DNA of 5,109 nucleotides from Nitrospirota bacterium (GTDB taxonomy: Bacteria > Nitrospirota > Nitrospiria > Nitrospirales > UBA8639): assembly GCA_029881175.1 (NCBI GenBank), contig JAOUNC010000243.1, positions 1 through 5,109 of the forward strand, read 5' to 3'. Under the pieces are notes generated by a model, which was not told the origin of the DNA, searched no databases, and was given only the letters and a program-made list of their open reading frames with translations. Shown here piece after piece: positions 1 to 5,109 of this stretch; position 1 is the first letter of the stretch; every line of letters begins with the position of its first letter. The position numbers and the translations under genes are program-made.

Positions 1-49
1 TTGTTTAATTGATTCTGGCGTCCAACCCAACATAATTCACCCGTCTTCC

Positions 50-451
50 TTATGCGGTTCCTTGGTGAGGTGTGTTGGGGGTGGCTTCGGGTGTCGGCTC
101 TTCGTTTCGCATCTGGCCGAATTGCAAATCTTGCATCGCGCCAGCTCCAATTGAATGTCCGCAACACCTGACTTCCTGAAATCCTTCTCCCCCACCCATC
201 ACCATCAAGCGCAAACCGCAAGAATCGGTCGCCACTTTTTTTTCATCAATGGGCATCCCGGGGAGAAGCCGCCCCTTTTTCCGGCCTCGCCCCTGGTTTA
301 ATGAAGGCACCACATCTTCTTCAGTCAATTCATGCCCGCAACAGAGAATTTTTTCAAACCCTTCTCCCCCGCTCATCACCTTAAGTAATAAGCCGCAGGA
401 ATTTGGGTATCGCTTGTGTTCATCAATAATGTCACCTTTTTTCAAGGCCAT
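50..451 (-). CDS. Small tandem desulforedoxin-like (CCGH) metal-binding protein, hypothetical
   Basis: Predicted 133-residue soluble protein with no signal peptide or membrane segment. It consists of two copies of one module, at residues 6-47 and 65-106, with an exact 59-residue period. Each module reads S/D-x-CG, then a V-M-x-GGEGF turn, then CCGH: Cys19, Cys37, Cys38, His40 in copy 1 and Cys78, Cys96, Cys97, His99 in copy 2. The CG...GG.G...CCG layout resembles the desulforedoxin / desulfoferrodoxin N-terminal iron knuckle (CxxC then CC), but the first Cys of CxxC is absent in both copies (Pro and Thr there). The fold, and the idea that His replaces the lost ligand, are inference. A basic, Gly-rich linker joins the modules, and the C-terminal tail is Pro/Thr/Glu-rich. 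The ATG at 451 is chosen over the in-frame GTG at 454 because AAAGGAG lies 7 nt upstream of it. Function unknown; electron transfer or metal sensing are guesses. Confidence 0.75.
   Translation of the reverse strand: MALKKGDIIDEHKRYPNSCGLLLKVMSGGEGFEKILCCGHELTEEDVVPSLNQGRGRKKGRLLPGMPIDEKKVATDSCGLRLMVMGGGEGFQEVRCCGHSIGAGAMQDLQFGQMRNEEPTPEATPNTPHQGTA
134..436 (-). repeat. Intragenic tandem duplication, 177-bp period
   Basis: The two protein modules are encoded by 311-436 (first copy) and 134-259 (second copy), offset by exactly 177 bp. Identity is clear at protein level (IDE.K....SCGL.L.VM.GGEGF....CCGH) but the DNA copies have drifted, so the duplication is old. The best conserved DNA patch is the stretch encoding the GGEGF turn. 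The 51-bp linker between them (260-310) is not repeated. Confidence 0.8.
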
Positions 452-458
452 CACCGCT

Positions 459-465
459 CTCCTTT
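459..465 (-). promoter_or_regulatory. Shine-Dalgarno of the small CCGH protein gene
   Basis: The minus strand reads AAAGGAG, seven nucleotides before the ATG at 451 and only four before the GTG at 454. The spacing decides in favour of the ATG start. Confidence 0.75.
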
Positions 466-538
466 AAGTGAAAGGTTATTGGGCAGTAGCGATCGGAACA
501 TGTCGATGAGAAAAGATTGATCAGCAAATGTTTCAAAA

Positions 539-568
539 ATTCTGGATGGTAGCTAAACAAATTGTCAC
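539..568 (-). promoter_or_regulatory. Candidate sigma-70-type promoter for the small CCGH protein gene
   Basis: On the minus strand GTGACA (568-563, 5/6 to consensus) is followed after 18 bp by CAGAAT (544-539, 4/6). Transcription would begin near 532, giving a leader of about 80 nt before the ATG at 451. The gap to nagZ (164 bp) is the largest between protein genes here, which makes a separate promoter reasonable. This is read by eye from hexamer matches only. Confidence 0.35.
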
Positions 569-615
569 GGGAAATGTCCAGGAATGGGGAAAGATCACCC
601 CTTGGGGGCGGGGGC

Positions 616-1704
616 TTAGGCGATGGGATTTGTTTGATTCATGATGCTGGCAAGCACCTGACGATGGGAAGCCGTGCCCACAGTGCGGGAAATCGTTGAA
701 AGGTCAATAGGGTGATACGGGTAGACAAATTGCTGTTTCACGGCATGAATTCTCCCTAAACTGGCTTCGATCTGAGTGGGGGTGAGCTCTTGAGAGGCCA
801 CAGCTCTGCGCAGAGCTTCAACGGTGTCTGTCGCAAGCAGGCGGCTTTTGCAAATAAGCAGCATATCCGCACCGGCTTGCAACGAACGGATGGCGGCATC
901 ACCTACGGCTGCATGGTCTAAAATCGCGCGCATTTCCAAATCGTCACTCACAATCACACCGGAAAATCCCAGCTCCTGACGCAGCAGCCCAGATAAAATT
1001 GTTGAAGAAAGCGTGGCAGGGTAGGTGGGGTCTAGCGCCGGGTAGTGAACATGAGCGGTCATGATGGCGTGAAGGCCGCGTTCAATGGCATAGCGAAAGG
1101 GCTTGAGTTCAATGGTTTCCAAGCGTTGGCGGGTAGCCTGTACGGTGGGTAGTTCGAGATGCGAATCCGTGCTGGTATCCCCATGTCCGGGGAAATGTTT
1201 TCCGCAGGCCAGGACGCGATGGTCCTGGAGTCCGGCAATGGTGGCGGCGCCCATCTGACACACCCGTTCAGGCTCCGTTCCAAAGGCACGATTCCCAATG
1301 ATGGGATTGGCTGGATTGGTGTGAATATCCAGTACCGGGGCCATATTCATGTTTATGCCCACACTTCGTAATTCTTTGGCAGTGACAGCGGCGGCTTGAT
1401 AGGCCAGTTCGGTGGAGCCTGATTGAGCGACAGTGGCCGCCGGAGGAAAAATCGTAAAATCAGACGGGAGACGTGAGACCCGCCCTCCCTCTTGATCAAT
1501 CGCAATTAGTAAAGGAGTCTCGCCGGCGAGGGCTTGTAAATCATTTGTGAGCTTGGCAATTTGTTCAGGGTTGACCAAATTACGTGAAAAGAGGATGACG
1601 CCGCCTGGTCGATAGTCCTGCATCCAGGCTCGAAGATCCGGAGTTACCTCCGTCTCTTCGAACCCGATCATGCACAATTGCCCGATGTGATCTGTGAGAT
1701 TCAC
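616..1704 (-). CDS. nagZ: Beta-N-acetylhexosaminidase NagZ (GH3), peptidoglycan recycling
   Basis: Cytosolic glycoside hydrolase family 3 enzyme. In the known family it removes N-acetylglucosamine from GlcNAc-anhydroMurNAc (peptide) fragments during cell-wall recycling. With a GTG start at 1704 it has 362 residues and spans a complete TIM-barrel domain. Visible motifs are the opening IGQLCMIGFE (about residues 7-16), the substrate-loop DQEGGRV (70-76), the NagZ signature KHFPGHGDTSTDSH (169-182) with the Asp180/His182 general acid-base dyad, and VIVSDDLEM with nucleophile Asp254. There is no signal peptide, consistent with a cytosolic enzyme. Start choice is uncertain: GAGG (1712-1709) is 4 nt before the GTG at 1704 but only 1 nt before an in-frame TTG at 1707. 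It begins 13 bp after the pepA stop, so the two are almost certainly co-transcribed. No frameshift or missing catalytic residue is seen. Confidence 0.95.
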   Translation of the reverse strand: MNLTDHIGQLCMIGFEETEVTPDLRAWMQDYRPGGVILFSRNLVNPEQIAKLTNDLQALAGETPLLIAIDQEGGRVSRLPSDFTIFPPAATVAQSGSTELAYQAAAVTAKELRSVGINMNMAPVLDIHTNPANPIIGNRAFGTEPERVCQMGAATIAGLQDHRVLACGKHFPGHGDTSTDSHLELPTVQATRQRLETIELKPFRYAIERGLHAIMTAHVHYPALDPTYPATLSSTILSGLLRQELGFSGVIVSDDLEMRAILDHAAVGDAAIRSLQAGADMLLICKSRLLATDTVEALRRAVASQELTPTQIEASLGRIHAVKQQFVYPYHPIDLSTISRTVGTASHRQVLASIMNQTNPIA

Positions 1705-1717
1705 CAAGCCTCGATGC

Positions 1718-3226
1718 TTATGAACCGCTGGCGCGATTGATCAGATATTGAAGCAATAACCGTGTGCCTGTCCCGGATGGGCCTTTCGGAATGCAGGGTC
1801 GTTCCGATGTGCTCCAATCAGTGCTTGCAATATCTAAATGTACCCAGGGATGATCGCCGACAAATTTACTGAGGAAGAGGGCCGCGGTAATCATGCCGCC
1901 TCCCCGCCCGCCAATATTACGCATATCCGCCACGTCGCTTTTGAGCTGTTCGAAATATTCGTCCCAGAGGGGCATTTCCCACACGCGTTCTCCAGAATCC
2001 ATGCCGGCCCTCTGTACGGCGGCTTTTAGTGCATCATCATTGCCGAGCATGCCGATGGCAAATTGACCCAAGGCCACCGCGCAGGCGCCAGTTAAGGTGG
2101 CCACATCAATCACGCAAGCGGGTTTCAGTCGAGAGGCATAGGCTAAGCCGTCCGCCAAAATGAGCCGCCCTTCCGCGTCGGTGTTTTGCACCTCGACGGT
2201 TTTTCCGGAAAGCATGGTAAGAATATCCCCCGGTTTCGTGGCGCGTCCTCCTGGCATATTTTCGGTAACGGGAAGGAGTCCGGTCACATTCATGGGGAGT
2301 TTCAACCGAGAGACGCCACGGATGGCTGCCAAAACCTCGGCGCCACCGGTCATATCGGCTTTCATCTGTTCCATATTTTCTGACGGTTTCAAGGAGATCC
2401 CACCGGAATCGAAGGTCACGGTTTTTCCGACTAAGACGACAGGCCGTTGGGTCTTGGGACCGCCGGAATATTCCAAAATGATAAAATGCGGGGGTTCAAT
2501 GCTGCCTTGCGCCACACCGAGTACCCCCCCCATGCCCAGTTTTTTCATGTGCTGGCGGTCTAAGACTTTCAGGCGAATTTTCGATTCTTTGGCAATCGTT
2601 TTCGCTTCCGCCACGACGCGCGAAGGTTTCATGATATTGGCGGGATGATTGCTCATGTCGCGGACGAAGCACGTCGCTTCCCCGAGTATTTGCCCACGCT
2701 TCGCTGCTGCGTTGATGGTTGTCTGGCTTGCCGAGGTGGGCGCCAACAACGTACAAGACTGTAAAATTTTCTTGTCTTCCGATTGATCCGTGCGATATTC
2801 CGTGAAACGGTAATCTCCCAAAATTACACCTTCCACCATCGCTTGAGCCACCGTATCGAGGTGACCGATAGTCTTAGGCACATCGGGCATCACACAAGCC
2901 ATGCCTTTGGCATTCACTTTCCTGGCTTGTTTCACGGCGGTACCCATGGCTTGCCGCATATGCTCCAGCGTGAGGGTTTCCCGAGTTCCGAGTCCTACCA
3001 GCAGGAGACGTTTTGCTGAGAGTTTGCCATTTATATGTATCAAAGTGGTCTGGTTCGCCTTCCCGGAAAATTCACCACTTTCCCGGACGTCGCTCAATTG
3101 GCCGCCCAATTTTTTGTCTACTGGGTCTATAGCTTTACTCCAGGTCTTTTCTTTTTCAAAGCATAAGCAGACCAACAAATCCGTTGTGACCGTGGTAGCT
3201 TCCCCACTCTTCACCAGAATATTCAT
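1718..3226 (-). CDS. pepA: Leucyl/cytosol aminopeptidase PepA (peptidase M17)
   Basis: Dinuclear-metal exopeptidase that releases N-terminal residues from peptides in the cytosol. Its 502 residues match the usual length of bacterial PepA. The N-terminal macro-like domain covers roughly residues 1-170 and the catalytic domain 180-500. All expected active-site residues are present at a constant offset of -2 from E. coli PepA: metal ligands Lys268, Asp273, Asp291, Asp350, Glu352, and catalytic Lys280 and Arg354. The M17 signature NTDAEGRL is at 348-355. One small deviation is VGKTVTFDSGG where VGKGITFDSGG is common. The ATG at 3226 follows a full AAGGAGG. It lies 69 bp after queE and 13 bp before nagZ. 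A weak promoter (GTGACA, 16 bp, TACTGT; 3286-3259) in the queE-pepA gap is possible but not convincing. The family can also bind DNA in some gammaproteobacteria; nothing here shows that. Confidence 0.97.
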   Translation of the reverse strand: MNILVKSGEATTVTTDLLVCLCFEKEKTWSKAIDPVDKKLGGQLSDVRESGEFSGKANQTTLIHINGKLSAKRLLLVGLGTRETLTLEHMRQAMGTAVKQARKVNAKGMACVMPDVPKTIGHLDTVAQAMVEGVILGDYRFTEYRTDQSEDKKILQSCTLLAPTSASQTTINAAAKRGQILGEATCFVRDMSNHPANIMKPSRVVAEAKTIAKESKIRLKVLDRQHMKKLGMGGVLGVAQGSIEPPHFIILEYSGGPKTQRPVVLVGKTVTFDSGGISLKPSENMEQMKADMTGGAEVLAAIRGVSRLKLPMNVTGLLPVTENMPGGRATKPGDILTMLSGKTVEVQNTDAEGRLILADGLAYASRLKPACVIDVATLTGACAVALGQFAIGMLGNDDALKAAVQRAGMDSGERVWEMPLWDEYFEQLKSDVADMRNIGGRGGGMITAALFLSKFVGDHPWVHLDIASTDWSTSERPCIPKGPSGTGTRLLLQYLINRASGS

Positions 3227-3229
3227 ACG

Positions 3230-3236
3230 CCTCCTT
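3230..3236 (-). promoter_or_regulatory. Shine-Dalgarno of pepA
   Basis: The minus strand reads AAGGAGG, a full match to the anti-Shine-Dalgarno core, three nucleotides before the ATG at 3226 (five to six if the GGAG core is taken). It contrasts with queE and the HAD gene, which have no recognisable site. Confidence 0.75.
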
Positions 3237-3295
3237 CGAATAATTGAAAATGTGTTCTACAGTAATGTGGTCAACCGTACTGTCACTATTCTATT

Positions 3296-3952
3296 CTACA
3301 CGCCTCGGGTTTCCGGATTCCAAATGAGCTTATGTAATTGTACTTGTAAGCGAACGGGAAGTCGGTCACTCAAAATCCATTCGGCCAACGGCTGCAAGTC
3401 AAGAAAACTAAAAACAGGGCTAAATAACACCGCGCATCGTTTCCCCAAGTCGTATTCTTTCACAATGCTTCTTGCCCATTCATAGTCAGAGCGATCGATG
3501 AGCACAAATTTCACTTCATCCTTTTGTGAGAGGTGCTCCATATTGGCCCACCGCATTCGATCGGCCATGCCACTGCCGGGGCATTTGGCGTCCATAATGA
3601 TGGACACGCGAGGATCAATCGCTGAAATATCAAAAGCCCCACTGGTTTCCAACATGACCTGAAGGCCAGCGTCACATAGTTTCGTTAACAATACCAGAGC
3701 TCCTGGTTGATGCAACGGTTCCCCGCCGGTGACTTCCACCAATGGGCAGCCATAGGCTTGTACCCGGTCCAAAATGGCATCTATCCCGATCGGCTCTCCA
3801 CCGTAAAAGGCATATTCCGTATCGCACCAGGTGCAGCGGAGCGGGCAACCCGTTAAGCGGACAAACACACAGGGCTGTCCCACGCGAGTGGATTCGCCTT
3901 GAATGCTGTGAAAAATTTCTGTGATCTGAAGCGTTTGAGGTGTGTGCATCAT
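3296..3952 (-). CDS. queE: 7-carboxy-7-deazaguanine synthase QueE (radical SAM)
   Basis: Radical SAM enzyme that converts 6-carboxy-5,6,7,8-tetrahydropterin to 7-carboxy-7-deazaguanine, the ring-contraction step towards preQ0, queuosine and related 7-deazaguanines. With the ATG at 3952 it has 218 residues, typical of the family. It opens with ITEIFHSIQGES, followed by VFVRLTGC, whose Arg32 matches the substrate-binding Arg. The cluster motif CPLRCTWC has Cys36, Cys40 and Cys43 (CX3CX2C) and is followed by Asp-Thr, as usual for the Mg-binding QueE site. TGGEP at 75-79 is the SAM-binding motif, and the C-terminus QLHKLIWNPETRGV is characteristic. ATG codons at 3952 and 3949 and a TTG at 3967 are all possible; none has a Shine-Dalgarno, and the hairpin at 3959-3979 occupies that place. 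It lies 90 bp after the HAD gene and 69 bp before pepA. No other queuosine gene is in the window. Confidence 0.95.
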   Translation of the reverse strand: MMHTPQTLQITEIFHSIQGESTRVGQPCVFVRLTGCPLRCTWCDTEYAFYGGEPIGIDAILDRVQAYGCPLVEVTGGEPLHQPGALVLLTKLCDAGLQVMLETSGAFDISAIDPRVSIIMDAKCPGSGMADRMRWANMEHLSQKDEVKFVLIDRSDYEWARSIVKEYDLGKRCAVLFSPVFSFLDLQPLAEWILSDRLPVRLQVQLHKLIWNPETRGV

Positions 3953-3958
3953 AGAGAG

Positions 3959-3979
3959 TGGCCCCAATGGTGTGGGCCA
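3959..3979 (-). promoter_or_regulatory. Perfect hairpin just upstream of the queE start
   Basis: On the minus strand TGGCCC (3979-3974), a 9-nt loop, and GGGCCA (3964-3959) form a perfect 6-bp, GC-rich stem ending six nucleotides before the ATG at 3952. No Shine-Dalgarno is visible between it and the start. It could limit or gate translation initiation of queE. It does not look like a known preQ1 riboswitch, since the A-rich pseudoknot tail is absent. The role is inference. Confidence 0.4.
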
Positions 3980-4012
3980 GAATTGTCCCGAATCGACCTG
4001 ACGTACGGAAAA

Positions 4013-4040
4013 AGAATCAACAACGTCGGGATGGTGTCAA
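4013..4040 (-). promoter_or_regulatory. Candidate promoter for queE-pepA-nagZ
   Basis: Two bases after the HAD gene stop codon the minus strand has a consensus -35 TTGACA (4040-4035). After 16 bp comes GATTCT (4018-4013), only a 3/6 match for the -10 but with the key A at position 2 and T at position 6. A start near 4006 would give a leader of about 55 nt before the queE ATG, containing the hairpin at 3959-3979. The poor -10 keeps confidence low; read-through from the HAD promoter is the alternative. Confidence 0.35.
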
Positions 4041-4042
4041 GG

Positions 4043-4735
4043 CTACGCCCATTGTGCCACGGGCCACCCGTGGTGGTGGGCAATACGGGCCATGCCGCGA
4101 ATCGGATTCACCACAAAGGGATATCCAACCAATTGTAACGCTTGTAAGTCACCGGGGCTGTCGCCATAGGCATAACTTCGACTCAAATCCAGATTATAGT
4201 GGGTCGCCAGTCGCTCGATATACCGTCCTTTCCCTTCACCATAAGGCAAGGGCGCGCGCACGCGGCCAGTATAGAGATCGGATTGAATGTCTAACTTCGC
4301 CCCAAAAACCAATGACACACCCAATTTCTCGGCCACTGGCTTCACCAGACATTCAGGCGATCCACTGATAATGGCGATAAGATGCCCGGCATTTTTGTGA
4401 TGGTCCAGACGGTCTAGGGCTTGTGTGGCTATTCGTGGCCACACACAGACCTCCACATATTCCTGAGCCAGTTGTTCAATGTGGGAGACGTCCTGTCCGA
4501 GAAGATAGGGCTTATGCCGTCGGAGCGAGCCAAGGGAAAGGGGTGGCATGTGTCGAAGGGCATGCCGAACGCTCATCCATATTTCTGGCCATCCGACCAG
4601 GCCCTCCTGCCACAAAGACCGAAAAAACCCAATTTCAATGGAAGGTCCCGGTATCAACGTATTATCCATATCGAAAAATGCGCCAACCTGTTGAGTAAGG
4701 GGGAGCGGTGCAGGAGCTGAAGCGGCCATAGTCAT
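4043..4735 (-). CDS. HAD-IB family phosphatase (SerB-like), substrate unknown
   Basis: Haloacid-dehalogenase superfamily phosphohydrolase, subfamily IB, the group that includes phosphoserine phosphatase-like enzymes. With the ATG at 4735 it has 230 residues. Motif I is FFDMDNTL with nucleophile Asp22 and Asp24; a helical cap follows (about 32-105). Motif II is IISGSPE with Ser124, motif III is Lys169 in GEGKGRYIERL, and motif IV is YGDSPGD with Asp192 and Asp196. All catalytic residues are present, so it should be active, but the substrate cannot be told from sequence. In-frame starts further upstream exist (ATG 4762, ATG 4795, TTG 4810). Those at 4795 and 4810 lie upstream of the transcript start predicted from the promoter at 4782-4810. 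An ATG at 4729 is also possible. None has a clear Shine-Dalgarno. The first 16 residues are Ala/Pro-rich and unlike the conserved domain. It is divergent from tRNA-Leu and 90 bp ahead of queE. Confidence 0.88.
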   Translation of the reverse strand: MTMAASAPAPLPLTQQVGAFFDMDNTLIPGPSIEIGFFRSLWQEGLVGWPEIWMSVRHALRHMPPLSLGSLRRHKPYLLGQDVSHIEQLAQEYVEVCVWPRIATQALDRLDHHKNAGHLIAIISGSPECLVKPVAEKLGVSLVFGAKLDIQSDLYTGRVRAPLPYGEGKGRYIERLATHYNLDLSRSYAYGDSPGDLQALQLVGYPFVVNPIRGMARIAHHHGWPVAQWA

Positions 4736-4781
4736 GAATGAGTTTGAACGAGAGTGAACCATCCGTGCTGGGTTGAGGGCG

Positions 4782-4810
4782 ATTCTACCCGCCATGCCAT
4801 GCGTTGACAA
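4782..4810 (-). promoter_or_regulatory. Promoter of the HAD phosphatase gene
   Basis: On the minus strand TTGTCA (4810-4805, 5/6) is followed after the optimal 17 bp by TAGAAT (4787-4782, 5/6). Transcription would begin near 4775, giving a leader of about 40 nt before the ATG at 4735. The -35 occupies the same bases as the -35 of the tRNA-Leu promoter on the opposite strand. The match is good, but this remains a by-eye prediction. Confidence 0.6.
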
Positions 4811-4832
4811 GGACGACGGGAGGTTTCATAAT
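4804..4832 (+). promoter_or_regulatory. Promoter of tRNA-Leu
   Basis: A consensus -35 TTGACA (4804-4809), a 17-bp spacer and CATAAT (4827-4832, 5/6) lie just ahead of the tRNA. Transcription would begin near 4839, about seven nucleotides before the mature 5' end at 4846. The strength of the match and the position make this the best-supported promoter in the window. Confidence 0.8.
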
Positions 4833-4845
4833 CGTCTGCACGAGT

Positions 4846-4929
4846 GCCGAAGTGGTGGAATGGCAGACACGCACGTTTGAGGGGCGTGTGGGGAAACCCA
4901 TGCGGGTTCAAGTCCCGCCTTCGGCACCA
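4846..4929 (+). tRNA. tRNA-Leu (anticodon GAG)
   Basis: A full cloverleaf of 84 nt can be drawn. The acceptor stem GCCGAAG (4846-4852) pairs with CTTCGGC (4919-4925), followed by discriminator A and an encoded CCA (4927-4929). The D stem is GTG/CAC around a GAATGGCAGA loop. The anticodon stem CACGT/GCGTG encloses loop TTGAGGG with anticodon GAG at 4879-4881. A long class II variable arm, TGGG-GAAA-CCCA (4889-4900), is typical of leucine tRNAs. The T stem is GCGGG/CCCGC with loop TTCAAGT. It reads CUC and CUU leucine codons. Class II shape, A73 and the anticodon agree on leucine. It is the only plus-strand gene and is divergent from the HAD gene. Confidence 0.97.
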
Positions 4930-5109
4930 AATAGTCCTACCGACCGCATAGATTTCTCTTCATCAGAAAACCTAACTGTTTCTTAAAGTAGGAAAGCCGA
5001 AGCCTGAGCTACGGCCCTGAGAAGGGTATTCCAGGTTTCTGTCCGCTATTCTCGCTAGAGCAACAATATTCATTTATAGGACATTGAAGCGGGAGGAGCA
5101 CTCGTTTTT
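4930..5109. other. Gene-free stretch after tRNA-Leu with two adjacent hairpins
   Basis: No convincing coding region is seen in these 180 bp on either strand. On the plus strand GCCG-A-AGC (4996-5003), loop CTGA, and GCT-A-CGGC (5008-5015) form a 7-bp stem with one A-A mismatch. It is followed directly by CCT-GAGA-AGG (5016-5025) with a GNRA-type loop. Neither is followed by a T run, so they are not typical terminators. GGGAGGAG at 5091-5098 looks like a Shine-Dalgarno, but no start codon is visible before the window ends. A leader of a gene beyond the edge or a processed tRNA trailer are both possible. Confidence 0.4.

Noticed and set aside
2160..2648. Plus-strand open frame of 162 codons inside pepA
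   Set aside because: It lies wholly antisense to the catalytic domain of pepA, whose every conserved residue is intact; its product shows no recognisable domain.
3259..3286. Promoter for pepA in the queE-pepA gap (GTGACA, 16 bp, TACTGT)
   Set aside because: The -10 matches only 3/6, and a second TTGACC (3274-3269) has no suitable -10. Co-transcription with queE is the simpler reading.
2901..3485. Plus-strand open frame of 194 codons spanning the pepA-queE junction
   Set aside because: It is antisense to two well-conserved genes, with no ribosome binding site or recognisable domain. It exists because stop codons happen to be rare in that frame.
3953..4042. preQ1 riboswitch ahead of queE
   Set aside because: A hairpin is present, but there is no A-rich tail able to pair with its loop and no Shine-Dalgarno to sequester, as preQ1 class I or II would show.
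4736..4810. Longer N-terminus of the HAD phosphatase (TTG at 4810 or ATG at 4795)
   Set aside because: These codons lie within or upstream of the predicted promoter, have no ribosome binding site, and add residues not expected in the family.
4804..4986. Plus-strand open frame of 60 codons
   Set aside because: It is a translation through the tRNA-Leu promoter and the tRNA itself (the AEVVEWQTR string is tRNA sequence read as protein).
5003..5017. Minus-strand GGGCCGTAGCTCAGG, resembling the 5' end of a tRNA
   Set aside because: No matching 3' acceptor strand, T arm or CCA follows at the right distance, so no cloverleaf can be drawn.
5017..5022. CTGAGA, a core element of the TPP riboswitch
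   Set aside because: The other conserved TPP elements (ACCTGAT and the TAAT-GCCAGCG block) are absent; the six bases are explained by a small hairpin.
5090..5109. Terminator at the right edge (CGGG...CTCG followed by TTTTT)
   Set aside because: The stem is four pairs including a G-T wobble with a 7-nt loop, too weak to call, and the T run is cut by the window end.

Overview
The window looks like ordinary chromosomal DNA of a free-living bacterium. Base composition is moderate (roughly half G+C by eye), genes are closely packed, and several start codons are TTG or GTG candidates. The gene content (NagZ, PepA, QueE, a HAD-IB phosphatase) fits a Gram-negative-type organism. A Nitrospira-like (Nitrospirota) source is my guess from overall gene style; nothing in the window proves it.

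Layout, left to right. All protein genes lie on the minus strand, so transcription runs from about 4780 down towards 50; the only RNA gene is on the plus strand. (1) 50-451: a small cysteine-rich protein made of two tandem copies of a desulforedoxin-like metal-knuckle module. Each copy lacks the first cysteine of the usual set and carries a CCGH motif. (2) 616-1704: nagZ, the cytosolic beta-N-acetylhexosaminidase of peptidoglycan recycling. (3) 1718-3226: pepA, an M17 leucyl aminopeptidase with all metal ligands intact. (4) 3296-3952: queE, the radical-SAM 7-carboxy-7-deazaguanine synthase of the queuosine/7-deazaguanine pathway. (5) 4043-4735: a HAD-IB (SerB-like) phosphatase. (6) 4846-4929: tRNA-Leu with anticodon GAG and an encoded CCA, on the plus strand. 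(7) 4930-5109: about 180 bp with no gene, holding two small adjacent hairpins.

queE, pepA and nagZ are close enough (69 and 13 bp gaps) to be one transcript. pepA and nagZ are both hydrolases of cytosolic peptide and cell-wall turnover; queE has no evident functional link to them. The small cysteine-rich gene is set apart by 164 bp and has its own strong ribosome binding site and a plausible promoter.

The most distinctive points are two. The phosphatase gene and tRNA-Leu have near-consensus sigma-70-type promoters, back to back, whose -35 hexamers occupy the same seven base pairs. The small protein has two identical departures from the desulforedoxin ligand pattern. A perfect 6-bp hairpin sits in the place of the missing Shine-Dalgarno in front of queE. 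No mobile element, CRISPR array or obvious new multi-gene system is visible.
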